A DNA stretch of 27,014 nt from an uncultured Oscillospiraceae bacterium (GCA_900543555.1 UQRL01000034.1:1-27014), one strand, 5' to 3'; shown: positions 1-8,608, counted from the first letter of the stretch. The notes: generated by a model not told the origin, from the letters alone. Program-made: numbers and translations.

Positions 1-2
1 AC

Positions 3-2165
3 AACTTCTGGGAGCACGGCTCCGGCCCCTGCGGCCCCTGCTCGGAGATCTACTTCGACCGGGGGGAGAAGCACGGCTGCGGCAAGCCCACCTGCGGCGT
101 GGGCTGCGACTGCGACCGCTTTGTAGAGGTGTGGAACCTGGTGTTCTCCCAGTTTAACAACGACGGCCACGGCAACTACACCGACCTGGTGCAAAAGAAC
201 ATCGACACCGGCATGGGCCTGGAGCGCCTGGCCTGCGTCATGCAGGATGTGGACAACCTGTTCCTGGTGGACACCGTGCAGAACATTATGAAGAAGATCA
301 CGGAGATTGCCGGGGTACACTACGGCGACGACCCCAAAAAGGACGTGTCCCTGCGGGTTATCACCGACCACATCCGCTCCACCGTGTTTATGATCGGCGA
401 CGGCGTGCTGCCCTCTAACGAGGGCCGGGGCTATGTGCTGCGCCGGCTGCTGCGCCGGGCCTCCCGCCACGGCAAGCTGCTGGGCATCCAGGGGGCCTTT
501 TTGAAGGACGTGGTGGACACCGTCATCCAGGAGAACGAGAAGGCCTACCCCGAGCTTTTGGAAAAGCGGGAGACCATTAAGAAGATCGTCTCCTTCGAGG
601 AGGAGAGCTTCCAGAAGACCATTGACCAGGGCATGGCCCTTTTAAACGACCTGATCGACAAGGCCGACTCCAAGGTGTTCTCCGGCGACAACGCCTTTAC
701 CCTCAATGACACCTACGGCTTCCCCCTGGACCTGACCAAGGAGATCTTGGCAGAGCGGGGCATGCAGGTGGATGAGGAGCGGTTCCGCCAGCTGATGCAG
801 GAGCAGCGGGAGCGCGCCCGCAGCGCCCGGAAGGACGCCGGCGCCGACGCCTGGAAGGGTGAGGGCAGCGCGGCCTCTGGCCTGGAGGAGACTGTTTTCA
901 CCGGCTACACCCAGATGGAGGGCGAAGGCAAGGTGACCGCCATCATCCAGAACGGGCAGCGGGTGGACTCCGCTGCCGAAGGCGCTGAAGTCAGCGTGGT
1001 GCTGGACGCCACCCCCTTCTATGGGGAGGGCGGCGGCCAGGTGGGCGACACCGGCATTTTGGAAGCCGAGGGCGTTTCCGTGGATGTGGTGGACACCACC
1101 AAGCACGAGGGCGTGTACCTCCACCGGGCGGTGGTCTCGGAAGGGTCCTTGCGCGTGGGGGATGTGCTCACCGCCAAGGTGGATTCCGCCCGCCGGGAGG
1201 CCATTATGCGAAACCACACGGCGGCCCACCTGCTCCAGGCGGCCCTGCGGAAAGTGCTGGGCGACCATGTGGAGCAGGCCGGCCAGCTGGTCAACGACCG
1301 CCATGTGCGGTTCGACTTCACCCACTTCTCCGCCCTTACCCCGGAGGAGCTGCTCCAGGTGGAGGAGCTGGTGAACCGGGAGATCCTGCAGGCCGTGCCT
1401 GTGTCCGTGCAGGAGATGGGCATTGAAGAGGCCCGCAAGAGCGGCGCCATGGCCCTGTTTGGCGAAAAGTACGGCGACGTGGTGCGGGTGGTCAGCGTAG
1501 AGGACGGCTTCTCCAAGGAGCTGTGCGGCGGCACCCACATGGACAACACCGCCCGCCTGGGCCTGTTCAAGATTGTCAGCGAGAGCTCGGTGGCCTCCGG
1601 CGTGCGCCGCATCGAGGGCGTCACCGGCCTGGGCGTGCTGGCCCTGCTGAGCACGCAGGCGGCCACTTTGCTGGATGCGGCCCGCTCTATGAAGGTGGTA
1701 AATCCCATGGAGCTGCCCCTGCACGCCCAGCAGATGATGACCCAGCTGAAGGAGAAGGACAAGGAAATTGAGTCCCTCAACGCCAAGCTGGCCCAGAACC
1801 GCCTGGAAGGCGTGTTCCAGAACGCCCAGGAAGTGGAGGGCGTGAAGGTGGTATTTGCCCTGCTCTCCGGCACGGGCAGCGACGCCCTGCGGGCCCTGTG
1901 CGACAAGGCTAAGGAGCGCCCGGAGGCCATTGCGGCGGTGTTTGCCGGGGTTTCCGGCGGCAAAGCCACCCTGGCGGCGGCCTGCAGCAAGGCTGCCCAG
2001 CAGAAGGGCCTGAAGGCCGGCGTGCTGGTGAAAGAGGTGGCCCAGCTCTGCGGCGGCAACGGCGGCGGCCGCCCCGATTTCGCCATGGCGGGCGCCAAGG
2101 ACCAATCCAAGCTGGACGACGCTTTGGCTGCTGTGCCAGAGCTGGTAAAGAAGCAGATCGGCTGA
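3..2165 (+). CDS. alaS: Alanyl-tRNA synthetase, 5'-truncated by window edge
   Basis: Charges tRNA-Ala with alanine and clears mischarged Ser/Gly in its editing domain (cytoplasm). The frame is open from base 3, so the start lies upstream; about 720 of the usual 870-880 residues are visible. The catalytic core motif GPCGPCSEIYFDRG is read at the left edge. The editing-domain zinc motifs follow as NHTAAHLLQAALR (about 1210-1250) and ELCGGTHMDNTARLG (about 1518-1560). A coiled region (about 1740-1810) leads into the C-terminal DHHA1 domain with the glycine-rich CGGNGGGRPDFAMAG. It ends at TGA 2163-2165, 39 bp before the HIT gene. All family landmarks are intact, so I see no reason to doubt function. 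A longer minus-strand frame across this gene is a GC-rich shadow. Confidence 0.97.
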   Translation, partial: NFWEHGSGPCGPCSEIYFDRGEKHGCGKPTCGVGCDCDRFVEVWNLVFSQFNNDGHGNYTDLVQKNIDTGMGLERLACVMQDVDNLFLVDTVQNIMKKITEIAGVHYGDDPKKDVSLRVITDHIRSTVFMIGDGVLPSNEGRGYVLRRLLRRASRHGKLLGIQGAFLKDVVDTVIQENEKAYPELLEKRETIKKIVSFEEESFQKTIDQGMALLNDLIDKADSKVFSGDNAFTLNDTYGFPLDLTKEILAERGMQVDEERFRQLMQEQRERARSARKDAGADAWKGEGSAASGLEETVFTGYTQMEGEGKVTAIIQNGQRVDSAAEGAEVSVVLDATPFYGEGGGQVGDTGILEAEGVSVDVVDTTKHEGVYLHRAVVSEGSLRVGDVLTAKVDSARREAIMRNHTAAHLLQAALRKVLGDHVEQAGQLVNDRHVRFDFTHFSALTPEELLQVEELVNREILQAVPVSVQEMGIEEARKSGAMALFGEKYGDVVRVVSVEDGFSKELCGGTHMDNTARLGLFKIVSESSVASGVRRIEGVTGLGVLALLSTQAATLLDAARSMKVVNPMELPLHAQQMMTQLKEKDKEIESLNAKLAQNRLEGVFQNAQEVEGVKVVFALLSGTGSDALRALCDKAKERPEAIAAVFAGVSGGKATLAAACSKAAQQKGLKAGVLVKEVAQLCGGNGGGRPDFAMAGAKDQSKLDDALAAVPELVKKQIG

Positions 2166-2204
2166 CGCCGGTTTCCATACAACACACTGGAAAGGAGCAT
2201 TCCC

Positions 2205-2555
2205 ATGACTGACTGCATTTTCTGCAAAATCGCCAAGGGGCAGATCCCCTCGAAGATCGCCTATGAGGACGAGAACGTCATCGCTTTTTACGACCAGGAC
2301 CCCCAGGCCCCGGTGCATGTGCTGGTGATCCCTAAGGAGCACATCGCCTCCGCCATGGAGGTCACCCCGGAGAACAGCGGCCTTATTGCCAGGGTGTGGG
2401 AGGCCATTCCGAAGATTGCCGCCGACCTGGGCCTGGAGAACGGCTTCCGGGTGGTGAACAACTGCGGCAAGGACGGCATGCAGACTGTGCAGCACCTGCA
2501 CTTCCACCTGCTGGGCAAAAAGCAGATGGGCTGGCCGCCCTTCCCGGCCCAGTGA
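2205..2555 (+). CDS. HIT family nucleotide-binding hydrolase (HinT-like)
   Basis: A 116-residue histidine-triad protein, probably a purine nucleoside phosphoramidase or related nucleotide hydrolase. The triad reads HLHFHLLG with histidines at residues 97, 99 and 101, fitting the family HxHxHxx motif. The N-terminal CIFCKIAKGQIPSKI with Cys4/Cys7 is typical of HinT proteins. The start ATG at 2205 is preceded by AAAGGAGC at good spacing. The length matches single-domain HinT proteins (110-140 aa). It lies just downstream of alaS; HinT-type enzymes hydrolyse aminoacyl-adenylates, so the neighbourhood is suggestive, but that link is inference. Confidence 0.95.
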   Translation: MTDCIFCKIAKGQIPSKIAYEDENVIAFYDQDPQAPVHVLVIPKEHIASAMEVTPENSGLIARVWEAIPKIAADLGLENGFRVVNNCGKDGMQTVQHLHFHLLGKKQMGWPPFPAQ

Positions 2556-2579
2556 CCCCGGCGGGAAAAGCCGCGGGAC

Positions 2580-2680
2580 GGACGCTGAAGGCGTCCGGGC
2601 ACGGTGTGGGCCGCACACGCGCTGCCGCGAGGGGTCCCGGCCACACCGGGGTGCGCGGCTCTAAAGCGGCGTGCGCGAAG
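2580..2680 (+). other. GC-rich structured spacer between HIT and PRT genes
   Basis: The 180-bp spacer between 2556 and 2735 has no credible ORF but contains several complementary segments. GGACGC at 2580-2585 pairs with GCGTCC at 2591-2596 across a 5-nt loop. CGGTGTGG plus CCG (2602-2613, one bulged G) pairs with CGGCCACACCG at 2638-2648, enclosing a small CGCG/CGCG hairpin at 2618-2629. No T-run follows, so it does not look like a simple intrinsic terminator. It may be a leader or processing element for the phosphoribosyltransferase transcript, or GC-rich spacer with chance pairing. I recognise no known riboswitch class here. Confidence 0.35.
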
Positions 2681-2735
2681 GAAAGTTCTTTGCCAAGCTT
2701 TCTGACAAGAAAGCGGGAGAAAGGGAGGAATAGCA

Positions 2736-3275
2736 ATGGGTGAAGTGTATAAGATCAACATAGCCGGGTGCGACAGGGAGCTTCCCATCTGCCCCATCGA
2801 CGACCACATGGACATTGCGGGGTTTGTCATGTTCAGCGACGTGGAGATCACCGAGCGGACCGCCCAGGCCCTGATGGAGAAGTGCCCTGAGCACGATGTG
2901 ATCGTCACGGCGGAGAGCAAGGGCATCCCCCTGGCCTATGAGATGGCCCGCATTGGCTGCCGCAACTATGTGGTGGCCCGCAAGGGCATTAAGGCCTATA
3001 TGGAGGACCCCATCCATGTGGAGGTGAAGTCCATCACCACCGACCATGTGCAGAAGCTGTACCTCTCCAAGGCGGACTGCGAGAACCTGAAGGGCAAGCG
3101 TATCCTCATTGTGGATGACGTGATCTCCACCGGGGAGAGCCTGGCCGCTATGGAAGAGCTGCTGCACGCCATTGGCGGCAAGGTGGTGGGCAAGGCCTGT
3201 GTGCTGGCGGAAGGCGACGCCAAGGACCGGACGGACATCATCTATCTGGAGCCCCTGCCCCTGTTCTTCAAGTAA
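2736..3275 (+). CDS. Adenine phosphoribosyltransferase-like protein
   Basis: A 179-residue type I phosphoribosyltransferase. The PRPP-binding loop is clear at residues 122-134 as RILIVDDVISTGES, with the double acidic DD and the STGES phosphate loop. Upstream, VIVTAESKGIPLAYEMA matches the Apt-type segment that precedes the flexible loop. This fits the Apt/Xpt branch (purine base + PRPP to nucleotide), but substrate specificity cannot be settled by eye, so no symbol is given. The ATG at 2736 follows a strong AGGGAGGA site. comEC begins 3 bp after the stop, so the two are probably co-transcribed. Confidence 0.9.
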   Translation: MGEVYKINIAGCDRELPICPIDDHMDIAGFVMFSDVEITERTAQALMEKCPEHDVIVTAESKGIPLAYEMARIGCRNYVVARKGIKAYMEDPIHVEVKSITTDHVQKLYLSKADCENLKGKRILIVDDVISTGESLAAMEELLHAIGGKVVGKACVLAEGDAKDRTDIIYLEPLPLFFK

Positions 3276-3278
3276 GCG

Positions 3279-5567
3279 GTGGTCAGGCCCTTTGCCCTGC
3301 TGGGATTTTCCGCCTATGGGGCCTTGGCCCTCTGCGCGGCTTTGGGACCGGACGCTGCCCGGCCCCTGGGTTTCCTATGCCTGGGGCTGGCCTGCGCCAT
3401 TGCCCTGGGGCGGGCCGTGCTGGGCTTTTTCTGGGGGCGCCGGGGAATATGGACTGAGAATGAGCTTTCGGGGGAGACCCCGAGAGCTCTTTCTGCCTTT
3501 CAGAGCTTGTTTTGGGCGGCGGCAGCAATTGCTTTGGCGGGCGCTGCCTGCGTGCTCTACCTGTTGGCCTGGCAGCAGGCAGCCCCCTGGCAGGGACTGG
3601 ATGGGGAGAAGCTGCAGGTTCGGGCCCAGGTGCTGGACTACCCGGAGGAGCGTTACCACCGCTATTATTACAAGCTGCGGGTGGAGGCCCTGGGGCAGGA
3701 GGAGGGCGCTTTAGAGGCGGTTGGGCCCTTCACCCTGCGGCTCTCCTCCACCATGCCCCTTGCCTGCGATCCCTATGACCGGGTGGAGTGCCTGGTGACC
3801 TTCCGCGCCTTTGAGGAGGGCGGCGGCCTTTATTCCACCCGGAACGCCCGCCTGGCGGACGGCTTCCAGGCTGGGGCCTATCTCTCCCAGTACGAGGGCA
3901 TCGCTGTGGAGAGGGACAGCGCGGTTTCCCCGGGGGAGATGCTGGTAGAGCTGCGCCATCAGGTGGGCCGGGCCATGGACCGGCTACTCCCCCGGCGGGA
4001 GGCTGGGCTTTTGCGGGCCATGGTGCTGGGGGACAGCGGCGGCGTTTCGGAGGAGGACATGAGCCGTTTCCGGCAGCTGGGAGTCTCCCATATTCTGGTG
4101 GTCTCCGGGCTGCATATGACCATCTTGGCCGGCTTTATGCAATTTTTGCTTTGCCGCTTCCCTATCCGCAAGGCGGTGCGCAACGCGCTGACAGCTTTGG
4201 TGCTGGTCCTGTTCCTGGCCCTCTCCGGGTTCCAGCCCTCCGCCTGCCGGGGCGCGGCCATGTATGGGGTGCTGCTGTTGGCGGACTCCACCGGGTGCCG
4301 GGCGGACAGCCTGAATTCCTTGGGCTTGGCGGTGCTGCTGGTGTGCCTGTTCGCTCCCTTTTCCGGCGGGGACCTGGGGTTTGCCCTGTCTGTGTTGGCA
4401 ACGCTGGGCATTGTGGTCTTGTACCGGCCCGTTTACCAGGCGCTTGTGGGAAAGCGCCTGGCCGGGCTGGCCCGGCGGCTGTGGAAGCCGGTGGCCGCCT
4501 CCCTGGCAGTGACGGCAGCCGCCTTGCTGGGGACCTTTCCCGTACAGCTGGCGGTGTTTGGCGGGCTCCCCCTGCTGACGCCCTTGGCAAACCTACTGTT
4601 GGTGTTCCCCAGCACATTGCTGCTGTACGCCTCCTTCTGCGGGGCATTCCTCTCCCTGCTGCCAGCTACCGCGCCGCTGGCCGCCCCCTTTGTCTGGGCG
4701 GCGGGGTGGCTGGCCCGGTTCCTGCTGGGGGCTGCCGGATTTCTTGCCCAATGGAAGGGGACCTTCCTGCCCCTCACCGGCGAAGTGGCTTTGGCGGTGG
4801 TGATCGGGCTGCTGCTCCTGTTGATGGCAGCGGGCCTGGTGGGGCAGGACCGGCCCCTCCGGGCGGTGCTGGGCGGATGCATGGCTGTTTTGGCGGTGTT
4901 TGGAGGCGTCTTCCAGGGTTGGCTTACCCAGGATACGGTGATATTTGCGGCGCCCGCCGCGGAGGAGAGTTCCTGTGTGGTGATGATTCAGGATGGAAAG
5001 GCCGCGGTGCTCTCCTTGGGCGGGTACCGGACGGGTGCGGTGGCGGAGCTCCTCCAGCGCTACAGGGTTACCCAGGTGGAGGCACTGTGCCTGCCGGACC
5101 GGGGCCCAGAAGCCCGGGAGGCGGCGGTGCAGGTGCTGGAGGAGTACGGAGCAAAGCAGCTGGTCCTGCCGGGGGACGCCTATGTGGGACGGGACCTGGA
5201 GCTGGCCCTGGGGGACGCGCTCCCCGTGTTTTTGGAAGGCGGGGACAGCGTTTCCCTGTGGGAGGGAGTCTCCGCCCAGGTTCTGCCCCAGTGGGAGGGG
5301 CTGCTGCTCTCCGTTCATGGGGTGGAGGTGCTGGTGGAATGGGGCCCTGGCCAGAGCCGAGACTGCGGCCTGCTGTTTACCAACCAGCCCCAGACCCGGG
5401 TAAATGCCCCATTGTCTGTTTGGCAGACCGATGGTATAATAGGTGAAAACGGCCAAGGCTTGGCTTTCTCCCCAAAGGGGGAGGGGGCGGTGCTGCCGGT
5501 GGAGGAGGGATGCGCGGAGGTATCCGTCTCCCCGGAGGGGACCGTTTCCGTGAGAAGGGAGGGCTAA
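3279..5567 (+). CDS. comEC: ComEC/Rec2-type DNA uptake channel with degenerate C-terminal domain
   Basis: A 762-residue polytopic membrane protein that would carry transforming DNA across the cytoplasmic membrane. Residues about 1-100 hold N-terminal membrane segments and about 105-215 a DUF4131-type domain. The Competence domain starts near residue 230, with LGVSHILVVSGLHM at about 267-280 and LALSGFQPSACRGAAMYG further on, both hallmark motifs. The last 200 residues occupy the place of the metallo-beta-lactamase domain, but the usual HxHxDH metal motif is absent: where THPHxDH would lie one reads ALCLPDRGPEAREAA. The start is GTG at 3279, 3 bp after the PRT stop with no clear ribosome site, so translational coupling is likely. 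holA follows one base after the stop, the usual Firmicute order. Confidence 0.93.
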   Translation: MVRPFALLGFSAYGALALCAALGPDAARPLGFLCLGLACAIALGRAVLGFFWGRRGIWTENELSGETPRALSAFQSLFWAAAAIALAGAACVLYLLAWQQAAPWQGLDGEKLQVRAQVLDYPEERYHRYYYKLRVEALGQEEGALEAVGPFTLRLSSTMPLACDPYDRVECLVTFRAFEEGGGLYSTRNARLADGFQAGAYLSQYEGIAVERDSAVSPGEMLVELRHQVGRAMDRLLPRREAGLLRAMVLGDSGGVSEEDMSRFRQLGVSHILVVSGLHMTILAGFMQFLLCRFPIRKAVRNALTALVLVLFLALSGFQPSACRGAAMYGVLLLADSTGCRADSLNSLGLAVLLVCLFAPFSGGDLGFALSVLATLGIVVLYRPVYQALVGKRLAGLARRLWKPVAASLAVTAAALLGTFPVQLAVFGGLPLLTPLANLLLVFPSTLLLYASFCGAFLSLLPATAPLAAPFVWAAGWLARFLLGAAGFLAQWKGTFLPLTGEVALAVVIGLLLLLMAAGLVGQDRPLRAVLGGCMAVLAVFGGVFQGWLTQDTVIFAAPAAEESSCVVMIQDGKAAVLSLGGYRTGAVAELLQRYRVTQVEALCLPDRGPEAREAAVQVLEEYGAKQLVLPGDAYVGRDLELALGDALPVFLEGGDSVSLWEGVSAQVLPQWEGLLLSVHGVEVLVEWGPGQSRDCGLLFTNQPQTRVNAPLSVWQTDGIIGENGQGLAFSPKGEGAVLPVEEGCAEVSVSPEGTVSVRREG

Positions 5568-5568
5568 C

Positions 5569-6633
5569 ATGCCCACGGTGGAAGAAAGCGCGCTGCGCAA
5601 GCAGATGGCGGCTGGGGAGCTCTCCGGCCTGTTTGTGGTGGCGGGAGAGGAAAAGTACATGGTGGGGCGGCTCTCGAAGCAGCTTATCAAAAAAGCCGCA
5701 GGGGGGACCTTCCCAGAGTTCAACAACCAAGCCTTTACCAATGAGTCCTCCCTGGACGCCATCGGGGACGCCTCCCAGGCGCTGCCCTTTTTTGCGGAGC
5801 GCAAGTGCGTCTCTGTGTCTGATTTCGATGTGGAGTCCAAGAGCGCCGACGAGCTGAACAAGCTCTATGAGCTGTGGGAGCTTTGCCCGGAGACCACGGC
5901 CCTGGTGTTCTGGTACCCCACCTTGGATTTTGACGGGAAGCGCTCCTCCAAGTGGAAAAAGTTCCTCAAGCAGGCGGAGGAGCGGGGCACCGTGGTGCTC
6001 TGCGGCAGGCGCAGCCGCACAGAGCTGCTGCGCTTTCTCGGACGGGAGGCGGAAAAGTCCGGCTGCGTCCTGCCCAGGCCCAGTGGGGAGCGCCTGCTGG
6101 ACTATGCGGGGGAGGACCTGACCGCCCTGAAAAGCGAGATGGACAAGCTCTGTGCCTACGCGCTGGCCACGGGGCAGGGGCAGCCGCCGGAGATCACCCG
6201 GGAGATGGTGGAGGACATGGTGCCCAAGTCCACAGAGACCACGGTGTTCCTGCTGGCCAACGCCCTGGTGGCGGGGGACTATGAAAAAGCCTACGGGCTG
6301 CTGGATGTGCTCTTCTATCAGAACGAGGAGCCCATTGCCATCCTGGGGGCTCTGGGGGCCAGCTATGTGGACATGTACCGGGTGCGGGCCGCTTTGGAGA
6401 GCGGCCATCCCTATCAGGACGCCGCCCAGTACGGGGACTATAAGGGCCGGGATTTCCGCTTGCGCAATGCCCAGAAGAATGTCCGCAGCATCTCCCAGGG
6501 CGTGCTGCGCCAAAGCCTGCACCTGCTGCTGGAGGCCGACCTGGCCCTGAAGGGCTCCCGGCTGGAGGCCCGCATCATCCTGGATGAGCTCATTGCCAAG
6601 CTGCTGCTGGCCGCCCAGGAGGACCGGGTATGA
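5569..6633 (+). CDS. holA: DNA polymerase III delta subunit
   Basis: A 354-residue clamp-loader subunit that opens the beta sliding clamp. The N-terminus has the family pattern LSGLFVVAGEEKYMV followed by KQLIKKA, an AAA+-like delta fold. The central region includes the family-typical KRSSKWKKFLK segment, and the helical C-terminus contains ITREMVEDMVPKSTETTVFLLANAL, a characteristic delta stretch. The length matches bacterial HolA (about 340 aa). ATG 5569 lies one base past the comEC stop; the AAGGGAGG just before it inside comEC is a good ribosome site. The 3' end overlaps the next gene by ATGA (6630-6633). Confidence 0.94.
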   Translation: MPTVEESALRKQMAAGELSGLFVVAGEEKYMVGRLSKQLIKKAAGGTFPEFNNQAFTNESSLDAIGDASQALPFFAERKCVSVSDFDVESKSADELNKLYELWELCPETTALVFWYPTLDFDGKRSSKWKKFLKQAEERGTVVLCGRRSRTELLRFLGREAEKSGCVLPRPSGERLLDYAGEDLTALKSEMDKLCAYALATGQGQPPEITREMVEDMVPKSTETTVFLLANALVAGDYEKAYGLLDVLFYQNEEPIAILGALGASYVDMYRVRAALESGHPYQDAAQYGDYKGRDFRLRNAQKNVRSISQGVLRQSLHLLLEADLALKGSRLEARIILDELIAKLLLAAQEDRV

Positions 6634-7229
6634 TCCGCGTGAAAGAGGCCATCGTGGTGGAGGGCAAATACGACAAGATCAAACTCTCTTCGCTGGTGGA
6701 GGGTGTTATCATAGAGGTGGGGGGCTTCGGCCTGTTCAAGGACCGGGAAAAGCTGGAGTACCTGCGGGCCCTGGCCAAGGCCCGGGGCCTCATCGTCCTG
6801 ACGGACAGCGACGGCGCCGGGTTCCTCATCCGCAGCAAGCTGTCCTCCTGCATCCCTCCCCAGCAGCTGAAGCACGCCTACATCCCAGATATCCTGGGGA
6901 AGGAGCGCCGGAAGGCCGCCCCCTCCAAGGAGGGGAAGCTGGGGGTGGAGGGCATGGAGCTTTCCGTGCTGCGCCAGGCCCTGGAGCGCGCCGGGGCCAC
7001 CATCCAGGACGGCGGGGCCCCCTCTCCCCAGCGGGAACCCCTGACCAAAGGGGATTTCTACGAGCTGGGCCTGACCGGCCGCCCGGACAGCGCCGCCCGG
7101 CGGCAGGCGCTGCAAAAACGCCTGGGCCTGCCGGAGAGGCTCTCTGCCAATGGGCTGCTGCAGGCGCTGAACGCCCTGTACGGCCGGGAGGAGTTTCTGG
7201 CCTTGGAGCTTTGGAAGGAGGAAGAGTGA
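6630..7229 (+). CDS. rnmV: Ribonuclease M5-like TOPRIM protein
   Basis: A 199-residue protein with an N-terminal TOPRIM domain. The catalytic Glu is in VVEGKYDKIKL (residues about 9-19) and the acidic DxD pair in IVLTDSDGAGFLIRSKL (about 54-70). AYIPDILGKERRK and the later GKLGVEGMEL are typical of RNase M5, which matures the 5S rRNA precursor. The C-terminal segment from LTKGDFYELGLTG onwards resembles the DUF4093 domain of the family. It starts inside the holA stop (ATGA overlap), implying translational coupling. RNase M5 usually sits near ksgA, which is not seen here. A paralogous small TOPRIM nuclease is the main alternative. Confidence 0.85.
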   Translation: MIRVKEAIVVEGKYDKIKLSSLVEGVIIEVGGFGLFKDREKLEYLRALAKARGLIVLTDSDGAGFLIRSKLSSCIPPQQLKHAYIPDILGKERRKAAPSKEGKLGVEGMELSVLRQALERAGATIQDGGAPSPQREPLTKGDFYELGLTGRPDSAARRQALQKRLGLPERLSANGLLQALNALYGREEFLALELWKEEE

Positions 7230-7230
7230 G

Positions 7231-7650
7231 ATGGAGCGTTCCCAAGAGGCCCTGGGCCGGGCCCAGTTCCGCGCCAAGGGCAAGTGGTATCTGGCCCAGG
7301 AGGTGGACTCCCTCTTGGAAGAGCTCTCGGTGTGCCTGGAGGAGGACAGGCAGGATTGGGAAATCCAGGAAAAGGAGCTGCGGGAGGAGAGGGATTCTCT
7401 CCTTCAGGAAAAAGACCGCCTGGCCCAGGAGCTCCAGGAGGCCCGGGCCCGGCTGGCCCAGTGGGAGGAGACCTCGCAGGAGGCCCGCCAGCGCCGGGTG
7501 TGCCAAGAGCTGGAACGGGAGCGGGACAGCCTTATCGGGGATATCAAGGCCTTGCGGCGCTTTCGGGAGAGCTTCCGACAGGCGGTGGAGGAGGACGCCC
7601 AAAGCCTGCTGCGCCGGGCAGAGTCCCTCCCTTCGGAAAAGCTGCTGTAG
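7231..7650 (+). CDS. Coiled-coil protein with DivIVA-like N-terminus
   Basis: A 139-residue hydrophilic protein of unknown function. The first 30 residues, RAQFRAKGKWYLAQEVDSLL, resemble the DivIVA/GpsB membrane-binding motif (F....GY...EVD.FL), though the key glycine-tyrosine context is altered. Residues about 35-125 are nearly all Glu, Arg, Gln and Leu in heptad-like spacing, predicting one long coiled coil. The ATG at 7231 lies one base after the rnmV stop and uses the GAGGAAGAG at the rnmV 3' end. DivIVA-like proteins scaffold division or polar complexes; here that assignment is a weak inference. Confidence 0.75.
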   Translation: MERSQEALGRAQFRAKGKWYLAQEVDSLLEELSVCLEEDRQDWEIQEKELREERDSLLQEKDRLAQELQEARARLAQWEETSQEARQRRVCQELERERDSLIGDIKALRRFRESFRQAVEEDAQSLLRRAESLPSEKLL

Positions 7651-7739
7651 GGGGCTGGGCACGCAGGAAAATGACAGCACGCCTTTCTCCCCGCCGCGGG
7701 AGGAATGGGCACAACAGGATGGAGAGACGGGGGAACGCC

Positions 7740-8462
7740 ATGGATAGGGAACGGACGCAGAGCCGCATCGAGAGATTTTTAGACCTGTACAAACAGCTGG
7801 AGGACGAGCTGGAGGACAAGTACCGCAACGCGCGGAGGCATTACTCCAGCGTGGTGTTCGAGTTCATCCGGGATGAGGACAGCGCCCCGGTGCGGGACCA
7901 GCTGGAGACCTGTCGGGAGATCCGCAACCTGCTGACCCACAGCGCCAACCTGGGGGGAGAGCCCATTGTGGAGCCCTCGGCCCCGGTGGTGGCCGCCATG
8001 GAGGAGGTGCTGAATTTTGTCCGCAAGCCGCCCCTGGCCCTGGATTACGCCACCAAGTGGGACCAAGTGATGAAGGCCCACCTCCATCAAAAGGTGCTGC
8101 GGCTGATGGAGGTCATGGACAAAAACGGCTATTCCCACATTCCCGTTTTGAACGACGGGGAGTTCTGCGGTGTGTTCAGCGTGGGGGCTGTGTTCCAGTA
8201 CATTCTGCGCACAGGGGGGAAAGGCATCAAGCCCGAGACCACGGTGGCCGAGCTGGGGCGCCATATCCAAGTGGACGCCCACATGGAAAATTACGATTTT
8301 GTCCCCAAGGATGCCACCTATCTCTCTGTGCGGCGGAAGTTTGAAAAGGTGCGGGGCAAAAACAAGCGGATTTCCGTGATTTTTATTACGGAAAACGGCA
8401 AGCCCGGCGAGCGGGTCCTGGGCATGCTCACTCCCTGGGACGTGCTGGGCGAACCCGATTGA
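7740..8462 (+). CDS. HEPN-like/CBS domain fusion protein
   Basis: From ATG 7740 (AGACGGGGGA upstream) the product has 240 residues; ATG 7719 in the same frame is an alternative start. Residues about 1-95 are all-helical and contain CREIRNLLTHSA, in which R62-N63-x3-H67 fits the Rx4-6H signature of HEPN domains. Residues about 100-240 look like a CBS pair: first half SHIPVLNDGEFCGVFS, second half RISVIFITENGKPGERVLG then MLTPWDVL. CBS pairs usually bind adenine nucleotides, so a nucleotide-gated HEPN protein is conceivable but unproven. It closes the comEC-holA gene run and is followed by a strong terminator. Confidence 0.82.
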   Translation: MDRERTQSRIERFLDLYKQLEDELEDKYRNARRHYSSVVFEFIRDEDSAPVRDQLETCREIRNLLTHSANLGGEPIVEPSAPVVAAMEEVLNFVRKPPLALDYATKWDQVMKAHLHQKVLRLMEVMDKNGYSHIPVLNDGEFCGVFSVGAVFQYILRTGGKGIKPETTVAELGRHIQVDAHMENYDFVPKDATYLSVRRKFEKVRGKNKRISVIFITENGKPGERVLGMLTPWDVLGEPD

Positions 8463-8475
8463 TGGATGACCGGCA

Positions 8476-8512
8476 AACGGCCTCTGAGAAATCTCTTCAG
8501 GGGCCGTTTTTT
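8476..8512 (+). terminator. Intrinsic terminator after the CBS gene
   Basis: AACGGCCTCTGA (8476-8487) pairs with TCAGGGGCCGTT (8497-8508), a 12-bp stem with one T-G wobble and a 9-nt loop, running into TTTTTT. It begins 13 bp after the CBS gene stop and ends the long plus-strand transcript. Confidence 0.92.
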
Positions 8513-8535
8513 GCGTGAGTTTTTTTAAAAAAGCC

Positions 8536-8563
8536 TTTCTTTTTTTTGTGTATATGGTAGAAT
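8536..8563 (+). promoter_or_regulatory. Candidate promoter for the tandem membrane-protein pair
   Basis: An extended -10 element, TGGTAGAAT (TG at 8555-8556, hexamer 8558-8563), lies about 40 bp before the first gene. The -35 is poor (TTTCTT at about 8536-8541, 16-bp spacer). It lies just downstream of a terminator, where a new promoter is required. Confidence 0.45.
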
Positions 8564-8608
8564 ATAAATAGAAAGAGGTCCCCTATGTCTGAGAAAGGCG
8601 GTGATTCG

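Noticed and set aside
642..2618. 658-codon minus-strand open frame across alaS
   Set aside because: Shadow of alaS caused by GC-rich third positions; no ribosome site and no recognisable domain.
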